From: Tuctoria greenei
Taxonomy: Eukaryota; Streptophyta; Magnoliopsida; Poales; Poaceae
NCBI GenBank assembly: GCA_036927565.1
Contig: JAYESD010000009.1
Location: forward strand, 23,651,601 to 23,715,600
Direction of reading: 5' to 3'
Length of the DNA stretch: 64,000 nt
A model generated the notes under the pieces. It was not told where the DNA came from. It saw only the letters and a program-made list of their open reading frames with translations, and ran no database searches. Position numbers and translations under genes: made by a program. Positions 1 through 8,945 of this stretch are shown piece after piece (within the stretch, counting starts at the first letter, position 1; every line of letters begins with the position of its first letter).

Positions 1-3000
1 GATCCTAGTGAAGGAATCTTCTTTGGAGATAATAGCCAAGGGAAAATCCTTGGCACCGGTAAAATTGCTATCTCCTCAAAACACACTCTTTCCAATGTGC
101 TTCATGTTGATTCACTTGATTACAACCTCTTGTCTATTTCTCAATTATGTGATAATGGTTATGATTGTCTTTTCACTAACAACGGTGTGACCGTCTTGAG
201 AAGATGCAACAACTCAACCGCCTTTAAGGGCGTACTCAAGGGAAAGCTTTACCTTGTGGATTTCTCCACGGATAAAGCCCAACTTGATACGTGCTTAATG
301 GCGAAAACTAACATGGGATGGCTATGGCACCGGAGGCTAGCCCATGTTGGGATGAGAAACTTGCAAAAACTTCTTAAGGGGGATCATATCCGTGGACTAA
401 AAGATGTTGTCTTTGAGAAAGATAGACCATGTAGCGCATGTCAAGCTGGAAAGCAAGTAGGAGCTCAACATCCGTCCAAGAACATCATGACAACCTCAAG
501 ACCGTTGGAGCTACTACACATGGACCTATTCGGACCGATCGCCTACATTAGCATTGGCGGTAACAAGTATGGTCTAGTTATCGTTGATGATTTTTCTCGC
601 TTCACGTGGGTATTTTTCTTGCATGACAAAGGTGAAACCCAAGGAGTTCTCAAGAAGTTCTTGAGGAGAGCTCAAAATGAGTTTTCCTTAAGAATCAAGA
701 AGATTAGGAGCGACAACGGGACGGAGTTCAAGAACACTCAAGTTGAAGACTTCTTGGATGAAGAAGGAATCAAGCATGAGTTCTCCGCTCCCTACTCCCC
801 TCAACAAAATGGAGTAGCGGAGAGGAAGAATAGGACTCTTATCGAGATGTCAAGGACTATGCTTGATGAGTATAAGACGTCTGACCGGTTTTGGGCGGAA
901 GCGGTTAACACCGCTTGCCATGCCATAAACCGGTTGTATCTTCATCGACTCTTGAAGAAGACCTCACACGAACTCCTAACCGGTAACAAACCCAACATCT
1001 CATACTTTCGTGTTTTTGGGAGCAAGTGCTATATTCTCAACAAGAAGCCCAGGAATTCAAAGTTCGCTTCAAAATCCGATGAAGGGTTCTTGCTTGGCTA
1101 TGACTCAAACACCTATGCCTATCGTGTCTTTAACAAGTCCTCCGGGATTGTTGAAGTAGCACATGACGTAGTGTTTGATGAGACTAATGGCTCTCAAGTG
1201 GAGCAAGTTGATAAGTGTGTGCTAGATCAAGAGGAGACTCCACAAGAAGCACTTAGGAGAATGGCGTTTGGAGATGTGCGACCACATGATCCAAATGATC
1301 TTCAAGCAAGCGAAGAAGATGAAAATCCACCACATGAACAAGATCAAGACCCTCAAGATGAATCTCAACAAGATCAAAATCAAGGAGGAGGCTTGGATCA
1401 AGGGGGAGATCAAGAAAATGATCAAGATGAAGACAATGATCGAGAAGCTCAACCATCACACCCAAGAGTTCATCAAAGCATTCAACGGGACCATCCCGTT
1501 GACAACATACTTGGAGAAATCTCCAAAGGGGTAACTACTCGCTCACGTATGACTAACTTTTGTGAACATTACTCTTTTGTTTCCTCTTTAGAGCTACGGA
1601 AAGTAGAAGAAGCTCTACAAGACTCGGATTCGGTAATGGCGATGCAAGAAGAGCTCAACAACTTCAAGAGGAACAAGGTGTGGGAACTCGTGAGGAGACC
1701 AAATGCAAATGTTGTTGGAACCAAGTGGGTGTTCCGCAACAAACAAGATGAACACGGGGTGGTAACAAGAAACAAGGCAAGACTCGTAGCAAAAGGATAT
1801 GCTCAAGTCGAAGGTTTGGATTTTGATGAAACCTTTGCTCCCGTAGCTAGGCTTGAATCTATTCGCATATTATTGGCCTTTGCTACTCACGATGATTTCA
1901 AGTTATATCAAATGGATGTGAAAAGTGCATTCCTCAATGGTCCAATCAAGGAGGAAGTGTATGTGGAGCAACCGCCCGGATTTGAAGATGAAGAGCATCC
2001 CGAGCACGTCTACAAGTTGTGTAAGGCTCTCTATGGCCTCAAACAAGCACCTAGAGCTTGGTATGAGTGCCTTAGGGATTTTCTCACTCAAAATTGTTTT
2101 AAGATTGGCAAAGCCGATTATACTCTCATCACTAAGCATTTTGATAATGACTTGTTCGTATGCCAAATTTATGTTGATGATATCATATTTGGTTCTACTA
2201 ACAAGACTTTTTGTGATGAGTTTTCCAAAATCATGACGGAGAGATTTGAGATGTCTATGATGGGGGAGTTGAAGTTTTTTGTAGGTTTCCAAGTAAAGCA
2301 ACTCAAGGAAGGGACCTTCATATGCCAAACCAAGTACACTCATGACATTCTCAAGAAGTTTGGCATGGAGAAGGCGAAGCCCATCAAGACACCTATGGGA
2401 ACAAACGGGCATCTAGGACTAAATGAAGAAGGAGCGAGTGTGGACCAAAAGGTATACTGTTCTATGATTGGCTCTTTGCTTTATCTTTGTGCTTCTAGAC
2501 CCGACATTATGCTTAGTGTGTGCATGTGTGCTCGATTCCAAGCCGCTCCAAAAGAGTGCCACTTGACAGCGGTTAAGAGGATCCTTAGGTATTTAGTTCA
2601 CACTCCTAATCTAGGTCTTTGTTACCCTAAAGGATCCAAGTTTGATCTCGTCGGTTATTCCGATGCGGATTATGCGGGCTGTAGGGTAGATAGGAAGAGC
2701 ACATCCGGGACATGCCAATTTCTTGGTAGGTCCTTGGTTGCGTGGTCTTCCAAGAAACAAAACTCCATTGCCCTTTCCACAGCCAAAGCGGAGTACGTTG
2801 CAGCCGGAAGTTGCGGTGCGCAGCTTCTTTGGATGCGACAAACTCTTAGGGATTATGGTTACAATCTGAACCATATTCCTCTCCTATGTGACAATGAGAG
2901 TGCCATCAAGATTGCTCACAACCCCGTAGAGCATTCTAGAACCAAACACATAGACATACGTCACCATTTCCTACGAGACCACTCTATCAAGGGAGATATC

Positions 3001-3123
3001 GTTATCTCTCATGTTAGAAGTGAGAAGCAATTAGCGGATATCTTCACCAAACCCCATGATGAGAGACGCTTTTGTGACCTAAGGAGTGAGCTAAATATCT
3101 TGGATTCTCGAAACATTGCTTGA
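1..3123 (+). CDS. copia pol polyprotein, 5' partial: GAG-pre-integrase, integrase, RT, RNase H
   Basis: The frame is open from base 1, so the ATG at 97 is an internal methionine. Domains in order: GAG-pre-integrase zinc finger with HRRLAHVG and CSACQAGK (about 325-450); integrase core with the D,D,E triad in HMDLFGP, RSDNGTEF and GVAERKN (about 520-830); an acidic Gln/Asp-rich linker (about 1290-1450); reverse transcriptase with KARLVAKGY, MDVKSAFLNG and the catalytic YVDDI (2170-2184); RNase H with YSDADYAG, AEYVAAG and LCDNES. It ends at a TGA after the usual LADIFTKP tail. No stop or frameshift interrupts about 1040 codons, so this is the best preserved pol in the window. It would make the integrase and replication enzymes of the element; the protease active site is just upstream, out of view. 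A K replaces the usual E in STAEAEY, at the position I do not think is catalytic. Confidence 0.93.
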   Translation, partial: DPSEGIFFGDNSQGKILGTGKIAISSKHTLSNVLHVDSLDYNLLSISQLCDNGYDCLFTNNGVTVLRRCNNSTAFKGVLKGKLYLVDFSTDKAQLDTCLMAKTNMGWLWHRRLAHVGMRNLQKLLKGDHIRGLKDVVFEKDRPCSACQAGKQVGAQHPSKNIMTTSRPLELLHMDLFGPIAYISIGGNKYGLVIVDDFSRFTWVFFLHDKGETQGVLKKFLRRAQNEFSLRIKKIRSDNGTEFKNTQVEDFLDEEGIKHEFSAPYSPQQNGVAERKNRTLIEMSRTMLDEYKTSDRFWAEAVNTACHAINRLYLHRLLKKTSHELLTGNKPNISYFRVFGSKCYILNKKPRNSKFASKSDEGFLLGYDSNTYAYRVFNKSSGIVEVAHDVVFDETNGSQVEQVDKCVLDQEETPQEALRRMAFGDVRPHDPNDLQASEEDENPPHEQDQDPQDESQQDQNQGGGLDQGGDQENDQDEDNDREAQPSHPRVHQSIQRDHPVDNILGEISKGVTTRSRMTNFCEHYSFVSSLELRKVEEALQDSDSVMAMQEELNNFKRNKVWELVRRPNANVVGTKWVFRNKQDEHGVVTRNKARLVAKGYAQVEGLDFDETFAPVARLESIRILLAFATHDDFKLYQMDVKSAFLNGPIKEEVYVEQPPGFEDEEHPEHVYKLCKALYGLKQAPRAWYECLRDFLTQNCFKIGKADYTLITKHFDNDLFVCQIYVDDIIFGSTNKTFCDEFSKIMTERFEMSMMGELKFFVGFQVKQLKEGTFICQTKYTHDILKKFGMEKAKPIKTPMGTNGHLGLNEEGASVDQKVYCSMIGSLLYLCASRPDIMLSVCMCARFQAAPKECHLTAVKRILRYLVHTPNLGLCYPKGSKFDLVGYSDADYAGCRVDRKSTSGTCQFLGRSLVAWSSKKQNSIALSTAKAEYVAAGSCGAQLLWMRQTLRDYGYNLNHIPLLCDNESAIKIAHNPVEHSRTKHIDIRHHFLRDHSIKGDIVISHVRSEKQLADIFTKPHDERRFCDLRSELNILDSRNIA

Positions 3124-3365
3124 GTCGTGCACATCTGATTGTTATTAGTTCTCAACTTCAAATGTTGTGTGTTTTTCGAAAATGTCATCTATTTTTCATG
3201 AAAACTATGTTCTAAACTTCTCTTTGGTGAAAATGATCATAGTTTGAGTGTTGGTTGCTTACTGATCATTTTTGTCAAAGATATTTGCAAAAACTTGTCC
3301 AAAATGTCCATATATTCCCTTCTTTAGATCCCCAAGTGTTTGCACACTGCATACACTCAGGGGGA

Positions 3366-3479
3366 GTCGGACAAGTCTGACAAAAGTCAGACATGTCCGA
3401 AGCGGGTTTTAAGTCTGCAGAGAGATCTCGTACTTGTCCGAAGTCAAATTCGGACATGTCCGACGTGGGAAGTCCGAAC
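3366..3479. repeat. palindrome cluster 1 in pol-ORF3 spacer
   Basis: Several degenerate copies of a 16-bp palindrome (GTCAGACATGTCCGAC-like) start 242 bp after the pol stop. The same motif fills the U3 and end of the LTR at 5900-7375. Confidence 0.85.
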
Positions 3480-3841
3480 CCCTCCAAAGAGGCCGACGGT
3501 TCCCTATCCTTCTCTCTCTCCTCCCTTCAAACCCTAATCTCCATCTCTCTCAAACCTCCCAAGGCAATCCACATTGCTTTTGAGGCTCTAGTGAGGAGTT
3601 CTTGAGGGAAAATCTCCCCCGAAGTTGGAGGTTTCGCATCCCCTTCGGAATTCCTCAATCTTTTTCTCCATCCGAAGGTATTTTTCTCATCTTTCCTCTC
3701 AATTCTAAATCTAGCGGTAAGATTGCAAATTTATGCCCTTGAAATTGTTCCTAGGCATGTTTACAACCTTGTTGCAAAATTTGGTCGGTAGAAAAATTGA
3801 TTTGCTTAGTTTCCTTAGCAATTAGGGTCAGTTCTGTACAG

Positions 3842-3926
3842 GTCGGACAAGTCTGACTCTGAAATTCGGACATGTCCGAAATTCCTGAGTCAGACAAGTC
3901 TGACTTTCCAGTCAGACATGTCCGAT
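3842..3926. repeat. palindrome cluster 2 upstream of ORF3
   Basis: Four to five degenerate copies of the GTCNGACAWGTCYGAC palindrome end 100 bp before the ORF3 ATG at 4027. Confidence 0.85.
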
Positions 3927-4026
3927 CCTGTATAACTCTGAAACCTAATTTCTATCGAAACTATCAAGTTAATTGCTCTATATCTCTTGCCTTGACTCTT
4001 ACCTATCCTTGTATCTTTCTCTAGTT

Positions 4027-5493
4027 ATGGGTCACGACAAAAGAGGCAAGGAGCCCGCGGGTCCCAATTCTTCGGCTCAACCATCAAAGCGACCAAAGAA
4101 AGTGACTGTCAAGCGACCCGCAAGCGGTCAACTCACCATTCATAGTGGTCAGGGGGGCAGCTCGAGCTCCCAAGGGCAGCAAGAGATCGGACCGTTGGTC
4201 GTGCACTCTCCAGTGGGTGACACTCGGCGCTCGGCCGACAGGGTAAACTACCGGAGGAACATCCATGACACCATGCACATGAGATATGTGCGGTGTTATG
4301 ACATGCCAAGGGAGAGCAAGGATCCCCGTTTCTGGTGCTTCTTCCACATGGATTACTACCGGTCAGTCCTCACGACCAAGAAGAACCCAGTCACGGAGAT
4401 GCAATGGGTTGATTGGAAGGCTGCTTTGAAGAAGATGGACTCCTATCTTCTCTTCAAGGGGGTGCTCGAAGCCTGCGAGCACCACGGAGTCAGCGAGATC
4501 ATGGGTCTCCAATACCCATGGAACAAAGAAGTTATCCTCCAGTTTTATGCAACTGTGTTCTATTGGGTTGGCAAGCTCGGCTTCACCTGGATGACCAATG
4601 GGGTGAAGTACGAAGTCAGCTATGAGGAGTTTGCCCGCATTCTCGGGATGGAGGACAGCCTGCAGCACTCACTGAAGATCCATGAGATGGATATAGTGAA
4701 CCTCCTGGAGATGGAGAGTTTCTATGAGGATGGGTATCCAGCCAACCCTCCTCATATCCACGGCCTCAAGCCATTCCATGCCGTGGTGAACCGTCTAATC
4801 AGAAAGACCCTCTCGCCCAAGGATGGGGATGCCAACAGGATCAATCACAACAGCAGAAATCTGATCCAGCTCTTGGCATGGGAGCAGCAATTCAACGCCT
4901 TTAACTATATCTTCGAGGAGATTTACCTCGCCTCGGAGATGCCGGCTAGGTCTTGCTGCTATGCCCCGTACCTGATGAAGCTCATTGAGATGGTGTCCGG
5001 GAAGAAGTTTGTGAAGGATGTGCCTCACAGGCACCTTGTGCCTCAGAAGCCTTCCAAACTTCACCGCCCGATTTGAGCAGCTGCACCGGCACCAGCCGAG
5101 GGAGGACCCAACTCCTCGAGGAGGAAGTCTGCTCAGCCTCCCAGCTCATCCTCCGTGCCCCAGCAGCAGCCGTCTTGCTCCTCAGGTCTGCTCAAGATCC
5201 TCAAGTCGATCTTCACCGTCTGTCGGTCGACTCACCGCTTGGCAAAGAGGAATCAGAGGGACCTCGCTGCCATCAGGGAGCACCTCCAGCTTCCTCCAAT
5301 CGACGACGCCAGCTCAGACGAGGAGCCACCGGAGTTTCCGGAGCTCACCGAGGCGGAAATGGCGTTCTTCACCGGCACCGGCGCCTCTTCCTCAGCACCT
5401 CCTGCAACTCATAGTGACTCCGGCGAGGAGAGCAACTATGAGGAGGAGAGCGGCGACGTTGACGGCGACGACGACGAGGAAGACTCCGAGTAG
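4027..5493 (+). pseudogene. SIRE ORF3 (env-position ORF, plant transposon protein domain), one in-frame stop
   Basis: Chosen start is the ATG at 4027 (MGHDKRGKEP), directly after a TCTCTAG acceptor-like signal; an upstream in-frame ATG at 3973 lies in spacer sequence. Residues 1-60 are rich in K, R, S and P, with a nuclear-localisation-like SKRPKK. A conserved globular region follows (about residues 85-340; motifs FTWMTNG, RKTLSPKDGD, YAPYLMKLIE) that resembles the putative plant transposon protein family (Pfam Transposase_32 type). A TGA at 5074-5076 interrupts the frame, which then continues without shift to the TAG at 5491-5493, including a hydrophobic/Cys segment (GLLKILKSIFTVC) and an acidic tail. 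The minus-strand relative at 29206-30704 has matching parts. ORFs in this position are often called env-like, but I see no signal peptide or clear membrane span, so the role is unknown. The single stop makes it probably non-functional. Confidence 0.8.
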
Positions 5494-5884
5494 ACTAAGT
5501 CTTAGTGTCCACTTTTCTCCTTTTTGGTGCCTTGATGCCAAAGGGGGAGAAGTATTATTCTCTAGTGCGTTTCTTGGACATGGACATGTATCTAATCATT
5601 ATTTTCTATCGTTGTGTGTCTTGTACTTATTTGTTACTCGTTTATGGCTGTTAATGCTTAATGATGTTTATGGATGTTAATGCAGATGTCTTATGATGAT
5701 CATTATGATGCTTCATATTTATCACGTTGTCTCACACACACAAGCATATAGGCATCCCACGATGATTGAGTGTATATGAGTATTGTTTTTATTGTTATTC
5801 CAAAAGCTCATATACACTTGAGACTCAAAACTTCTATCAAATCTTATTTTTGTCGAAGACTTTAATTGGTTGTCATCAATCACC
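5494..5884 (+). other. 3' untranslated part of copia element with an extra conserved polypurine block
   Basis: No coding potential. At 5521-5550 a block (TTTTGGTGCCTTGATGCCAA followed by AGGGGGAGA) is nearly identical to the reverse complement of 29005-29033 in the related element, at the same place after ORF3. It may be a second plus-strand priming site, about 350 bp before the LTR. Confidence 0.6.
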
Positions 5885-5898
5885 AAAAAGGGGGGAGA
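5885..5898 (+). other. polypurine tract (PPT)
   Basis: AAAAAGGGGGGAGA lies one base before the TG that opens the LTR at 5900, the expected plus-strand primer position. The related element has AAAAAAGGGGGAGA at 28567-28580 (minus). Confidence 0.9.
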
Positions 5899-6196
5899 TT
5901 GTAAGTGCATCTAGGTCCCTTGTGGGTTTTGGTGGATTGATGATGAACCATTAAAGTGCTAATGAACTTGGTTGAGCATGAGCGCAGATCCGGAGTACGG
6001 AATGGAGCTTTGAAGAAAGACGGCAAAAGGAGAAAAGTTGTGGCGAAGAAGAATATAAATAGGATTTTCTATTTTCTCCTTGAGTCGTAGGAAAAACTGT
6101 ACTATTAAGAGGGACACGACGCGTAGACACTTAGTGAGTCATTCGGGTGCTCAACCCCTTAGTAGAAGATTTTAGTAGGGCCCTTGTGGATTGGGC

Positions 6197-6564
6197 GGAC
6201 TTGTCTGACTTGTTGTGTCAGACATGTCCGAATTCCCTCTGTTGGGATTCGGACATGTCCCAATCTGTAAGTCAGATATGTCCGAATTGGCACTGGAAGG
6301 GTTCCAGTGAGAGTTCTAGTGAAGTTTCGGACTTGTCCGAACCTGGGGGTCAGACATGTCCGAGATGGATCTGTTCCCAGGGACTAAGGAAAATTTTCTA
6401 AGTCCCAGTAGGTCGGACTTGTCCGAGTTCTATCTGCAGAATTTTAGACACGTCCGAGATTGTATGTCAGACATGTCTGAAGTGGTTTTGGTCAGACAAG
6501 TCTGAAGTGAAAGGTCTGACCTTTGAGGTCAGACATGTCCGACATTGTGTCAGACATGTCCGAC
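6197..6564. promoter_or_regulatory. palindrome array in U3 of family 1 LTR
   Basis: About eleven copies of a degenerate 16-bp palindrome occur in 370 bp ending about 40 bp before the TATA box. Many copies contain CCGAC, the core of drought/cold response elements; a regulatory role is inference only. Confidence 0.65.
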
Positions 6565-6601
6565 GCGGGCTGTGTCAAACGGCTCTAATGACTTTTTGGA
6601 G

Positions 6602-6609
6602 TATAAATA
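6602..6609 (+). promoter_or_regulatory. TATA box of family 1 LTR
   Basis: TATAAATA follows the palindrome array and precedes the likely R region; the usual spacing for an LTR promoter. Confidence 0.7.
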
Positions 6610-6941
6610 GGTGGTGGTTTTGACCCACCAACTATGCCTAACACCCCTAAACAGTTCTGAACGCCCATTTGAACTCAAGAACCTCTCTCCACTTGTTCTT
6701 CACCTCTAGAGCCCAAATTCCAATTTTTGGGAGAGTGAAGAGTGCTTTGTGAGGATTGGTAGAAACGGTTTGTTGAGGGGTTGAGCAACGTGTGATTCGC
6801 TAAGTTTCTTTGTGATTGCGTGTTTGTTGCTCTTGGGGTTCTCCCCTAGACGGTTAGGCGTCGCCCCGCAATTTCTTTGTGATCTCTTGTAATCGGGGAG
6901 TTTGTAACAATCTTTGTGATAGTGGAAGATCGGGAGTTGGC

Positions 6942-8026
6942 CCCTGGGGCAACTCGTGAGGGGAAGGCTAGAGAAGGCCTGGTCCGTTGTGGACTCCTCA
7001 ACGGGGACGTAGGATCCTTTGTGGTTCCGAACCTCGGGATAAAATCGTTTGTCTCTTGTTGTTCTTTCGTTCTCGCAAGTTTTGATTCTAGTGTTTTTGC
7101 GCGTGCTATCTCTCCCTCAGCTTTCTTTCTACTCCATACTTCATGTAGAACTGCTAGGGATCGATATCTCTCACTAGATCGCTTAAAAATTGGATTTTTG
7201 GTCTGATCGCGCAGGTGATATCGGACTTATCCGACCCAGGTCATACTTGTCCGACTTAGGTCAGACAAGTCTGACTAGAAGTCAGACAAGTCCGACCTCT
7301 CTGTTTTCATAACTCTGAATTAAGTTTAAAATTTTCGATTATCGCCTATTCAACCCCCCTCTAGGTCGCCTTTCAGGCACCTCCCAAGGGACCTGCCGTC
7401 GATGTCACCACGACGGTGGTGGGCAACGCCGGAACGTCCAGCTCCGGCACCTCCCAAGGGGCCTGTCATCGACGTCTCCACCCTGGGGCAACTCGTGAGG
7501 GGAAGGCTAGAGAAGGCCTGGTCCGTTGTGGACTCCTCAACGGGGACGTAGGATCCTTTGTGGTTCCGAACCTCGAGATAAAATCGTTTGTCTCTTGTTG
7601 TTCTTTCGTTCTCGCAATTTTTGATTCTAGTGTTTTTGCGCGTGCTATCTCTCCCTCAGCTTTCTTTCTACTCCATACTTCATGTAGAACTGCTAGGGAT
7701 CGATATCTCTCACTAGATCGCTTAAAAATTGGATTTCTGGTCTGATCGCGCAGGTAATATCGGACTTATCCGACCCAGGTCATACTTGTCCGACATAGGT
7801 CAGACAAGTCTGACTAGAAGTCAGACAAGTCCGACCTCTCTGTTTTCATAACTCTGAATTAAGTTTAAAATTTTCGATTATCGCCTATTCACCCCCCCCC
7901 CTCTAGGTCGCCTTTCAGGCACCTCCCAAGGGACCTGCCGTCGATGTCACCACGACGGTGGTGGGCAACGCCGGAACGTCCAGCTCCGGCACCTCCCAAG
8001 GGGCCTGTCGTCGACGTCTCCACGAT
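6942..8026. repeat. tandem duplication (~540 bp) across LTR end and flanking DNA
   Basis: The stretch from CCCTGGGGCAACTCG at 6942 through the LTR end (7375) and about 105 bp of flank (to 7480) is repeated from 7481 (second LTR end near 7917, then the same flank). The copies differ by few bases and an extra run of C near 7892-7900. The duplication crosses the element boundary, so it arose after insertion. Confidence 0.88.
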
Positions 8027-8600
8027 GGTGGTGGGCGACACGGAGCGTCCAGCTCCGGCACTTTGCAAGGGGCCTACCGTCGATGTTCCAGAAAGTCAAC
8101 GACAACACCAAACACGGAAGTGAGTAAACTTTCCTGCCACGCACTTGTTGCTAACATGGTTCTCTTGCAATAGCCTGTACACCAGGGGCCTGCCGTCGAT
8201 GACTCTGCAATGATGGTGGACGCCGGAGCATCCAGCTCCGGCACCTCCCAAGGGGCCTACCATCGACGACTCTACGACGATGGTGGGCGACACCAAAGTG
8301 TCCAGCTCTGGCACCTCCCAAGGGGCCTGCCATCGACGTCTCCACGACAGTGGTGTGCAACGCCGGAGCGTCCAGCTCCGGCACTTCACAGGGGGCCTGC
8401 CGTCGACGTCCTAGAACTTCAACAATAGCACCAAGCGCAGATAACCTGTACACTAGGGGCCTGCCATCGACGACTCTACGAGGATGGTGGACGACGCCGG
8501 AGCGTCCAACTCCGGCACCTCCCAAGGGGCCTGTCGTCGACGTCTCCACGACGGTGGTGGGCAATGCGAGAGCATCCAACTCCGGCAATTGGTGGTGTTA
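7376..8600. repeat. 69-bp GC-rich minisatellite
   Basis: Monomers contain GTCCAGCTCCGGCACCTCCC, AAGGGGCCTG and GTCGACGTCTCCACGA; the spacing of GTCCAGCTCCGG at 7977 and 8046 is 69 bp. The array is interrupted at 7481-7917 by the duplicated LTR end and contains two divergent spacers (about 8090-8180 and 8410-8460). Since 69 is a multiple of three, both strands show open frames that I do not consider genes. Arrays between pol and the accessory ORF are known in Tat elements, so it may belong to the gypsy remnant that follows. Confidence 0.8.
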
Positions 8601-8945
8601 TGGCACTTCAACTACCCTGCTCTATTGGGGTCATGTTGAAGACCTCCTACAAATCAAATGGTAGATGTGTCCAGCCAACTAACCACATCTAGAAAGGGGC
8701 CTCTAAGGGGGTTCCATAGGCAGAAGGAAGTCAATGGGCAATGTCTCGGCCATATCAATGGTGCAACCATTGGTCCTCAAAAGCTAACAGGTTCGACAAA
8801 GGTTTTGCAAACCCTTACGCAACTAAGGACTCAGAGCAACAGTTGAGAAGCACAAAGACAAGCCAAGGAGCCAAACATAAATTTATATTCATTAAGGAAT
8901 ATTTATAAAGGGTCAAACCCCAGAGACAAAGTCGGCCTGCCAGCC
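8601..8945. other. no gene seen; probable Tat gypsy internal sequence
   Basis: This stretch lies between the minisatellite and the end of the antisense ORF. I see no domain, terminal repeat or RNA gene in it. Confidence 0.4.

Larger units (their letters stand above)
3124..4026 (+). other. pol-ORF3 spacer with palindrome clusters and 3' splice-site-like signal
   Basis: No coding frame is convincing here. Two clusters of the LTR-type palindrome (GTCNGACAWGTCYGAC, variable) sit at 3366-3479 and 3842-3926. The second ends about 100 bp before the ORF3 ATG. A pyrimidine-rich tract followed by TCTCTAG ends at 4024, two bases before the ATG at 4027, and looks like a splice acceptor. The minus-strand relative has clusters at matching distances. 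Confidence 0.7.
1..7375 (+). mobile_element. SIRE/Maximus-lineage Ty1/copia retrotransposon, 5' part outside window
   Basis: Order seen: pol (gag-pre-integrase, integrase, reverse transcriptase, RNase H), a ~900-bp spacer, a second ORF, a polypurine tract and a 3' LTR beginning TG and ending CA. An extra ORF after pol and palindrome-rich LTRs are typical of SIRE-like copia elements. The 5' LTR, primer-binding site, gag and the protease active site lie to the left of base 1. A related copy on the minus strand at 26950-37618 has the same order and supports the boundaries. No target-site duplication can be checked because the 5' end is missing. Confidence 0.9.
5900..7375 (+). repeat. 3' LTR of SIRE-like copia (family 1)
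   Basis: The repeat starts TGTAAGTGCATCTAGG right after the PPT and ends CTCTAGGTCGCCTTTCA, matching the end motif of the family 2 LTR (its reverse complement begins at 26950). TATA box TATAAATA at 6602-6609. About eleven degenerate palindromes (GTCAGACATGTCCGAC type) lie upstream at 6197-6564 and about four more at 7221-7297. Only this one LTR is in the window. Confidence 0.88.

Noticed and set aside
1903..2412. 169-codon minus-strand frame inside pol
   Set aside because: Antisense shadow of the reverse transcriptase coding sequence.
4084..5064. Minus-strand frames over ORF3
   Set aside because: Shadows of the plus-strand ORF3, which has homology to the second element.
7416..7745. 109-codon open frame, almost the same as one at 6916-7206
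   Set aside because: Lies in the duplicated LTR end and flank; an LTR sequence, not a gene.
8151..8588. 145-codon minus-strand frame and matching plus-strand frames
   Set aside because: Product of a 69-bp minisatellite whose period is a multiple of three.
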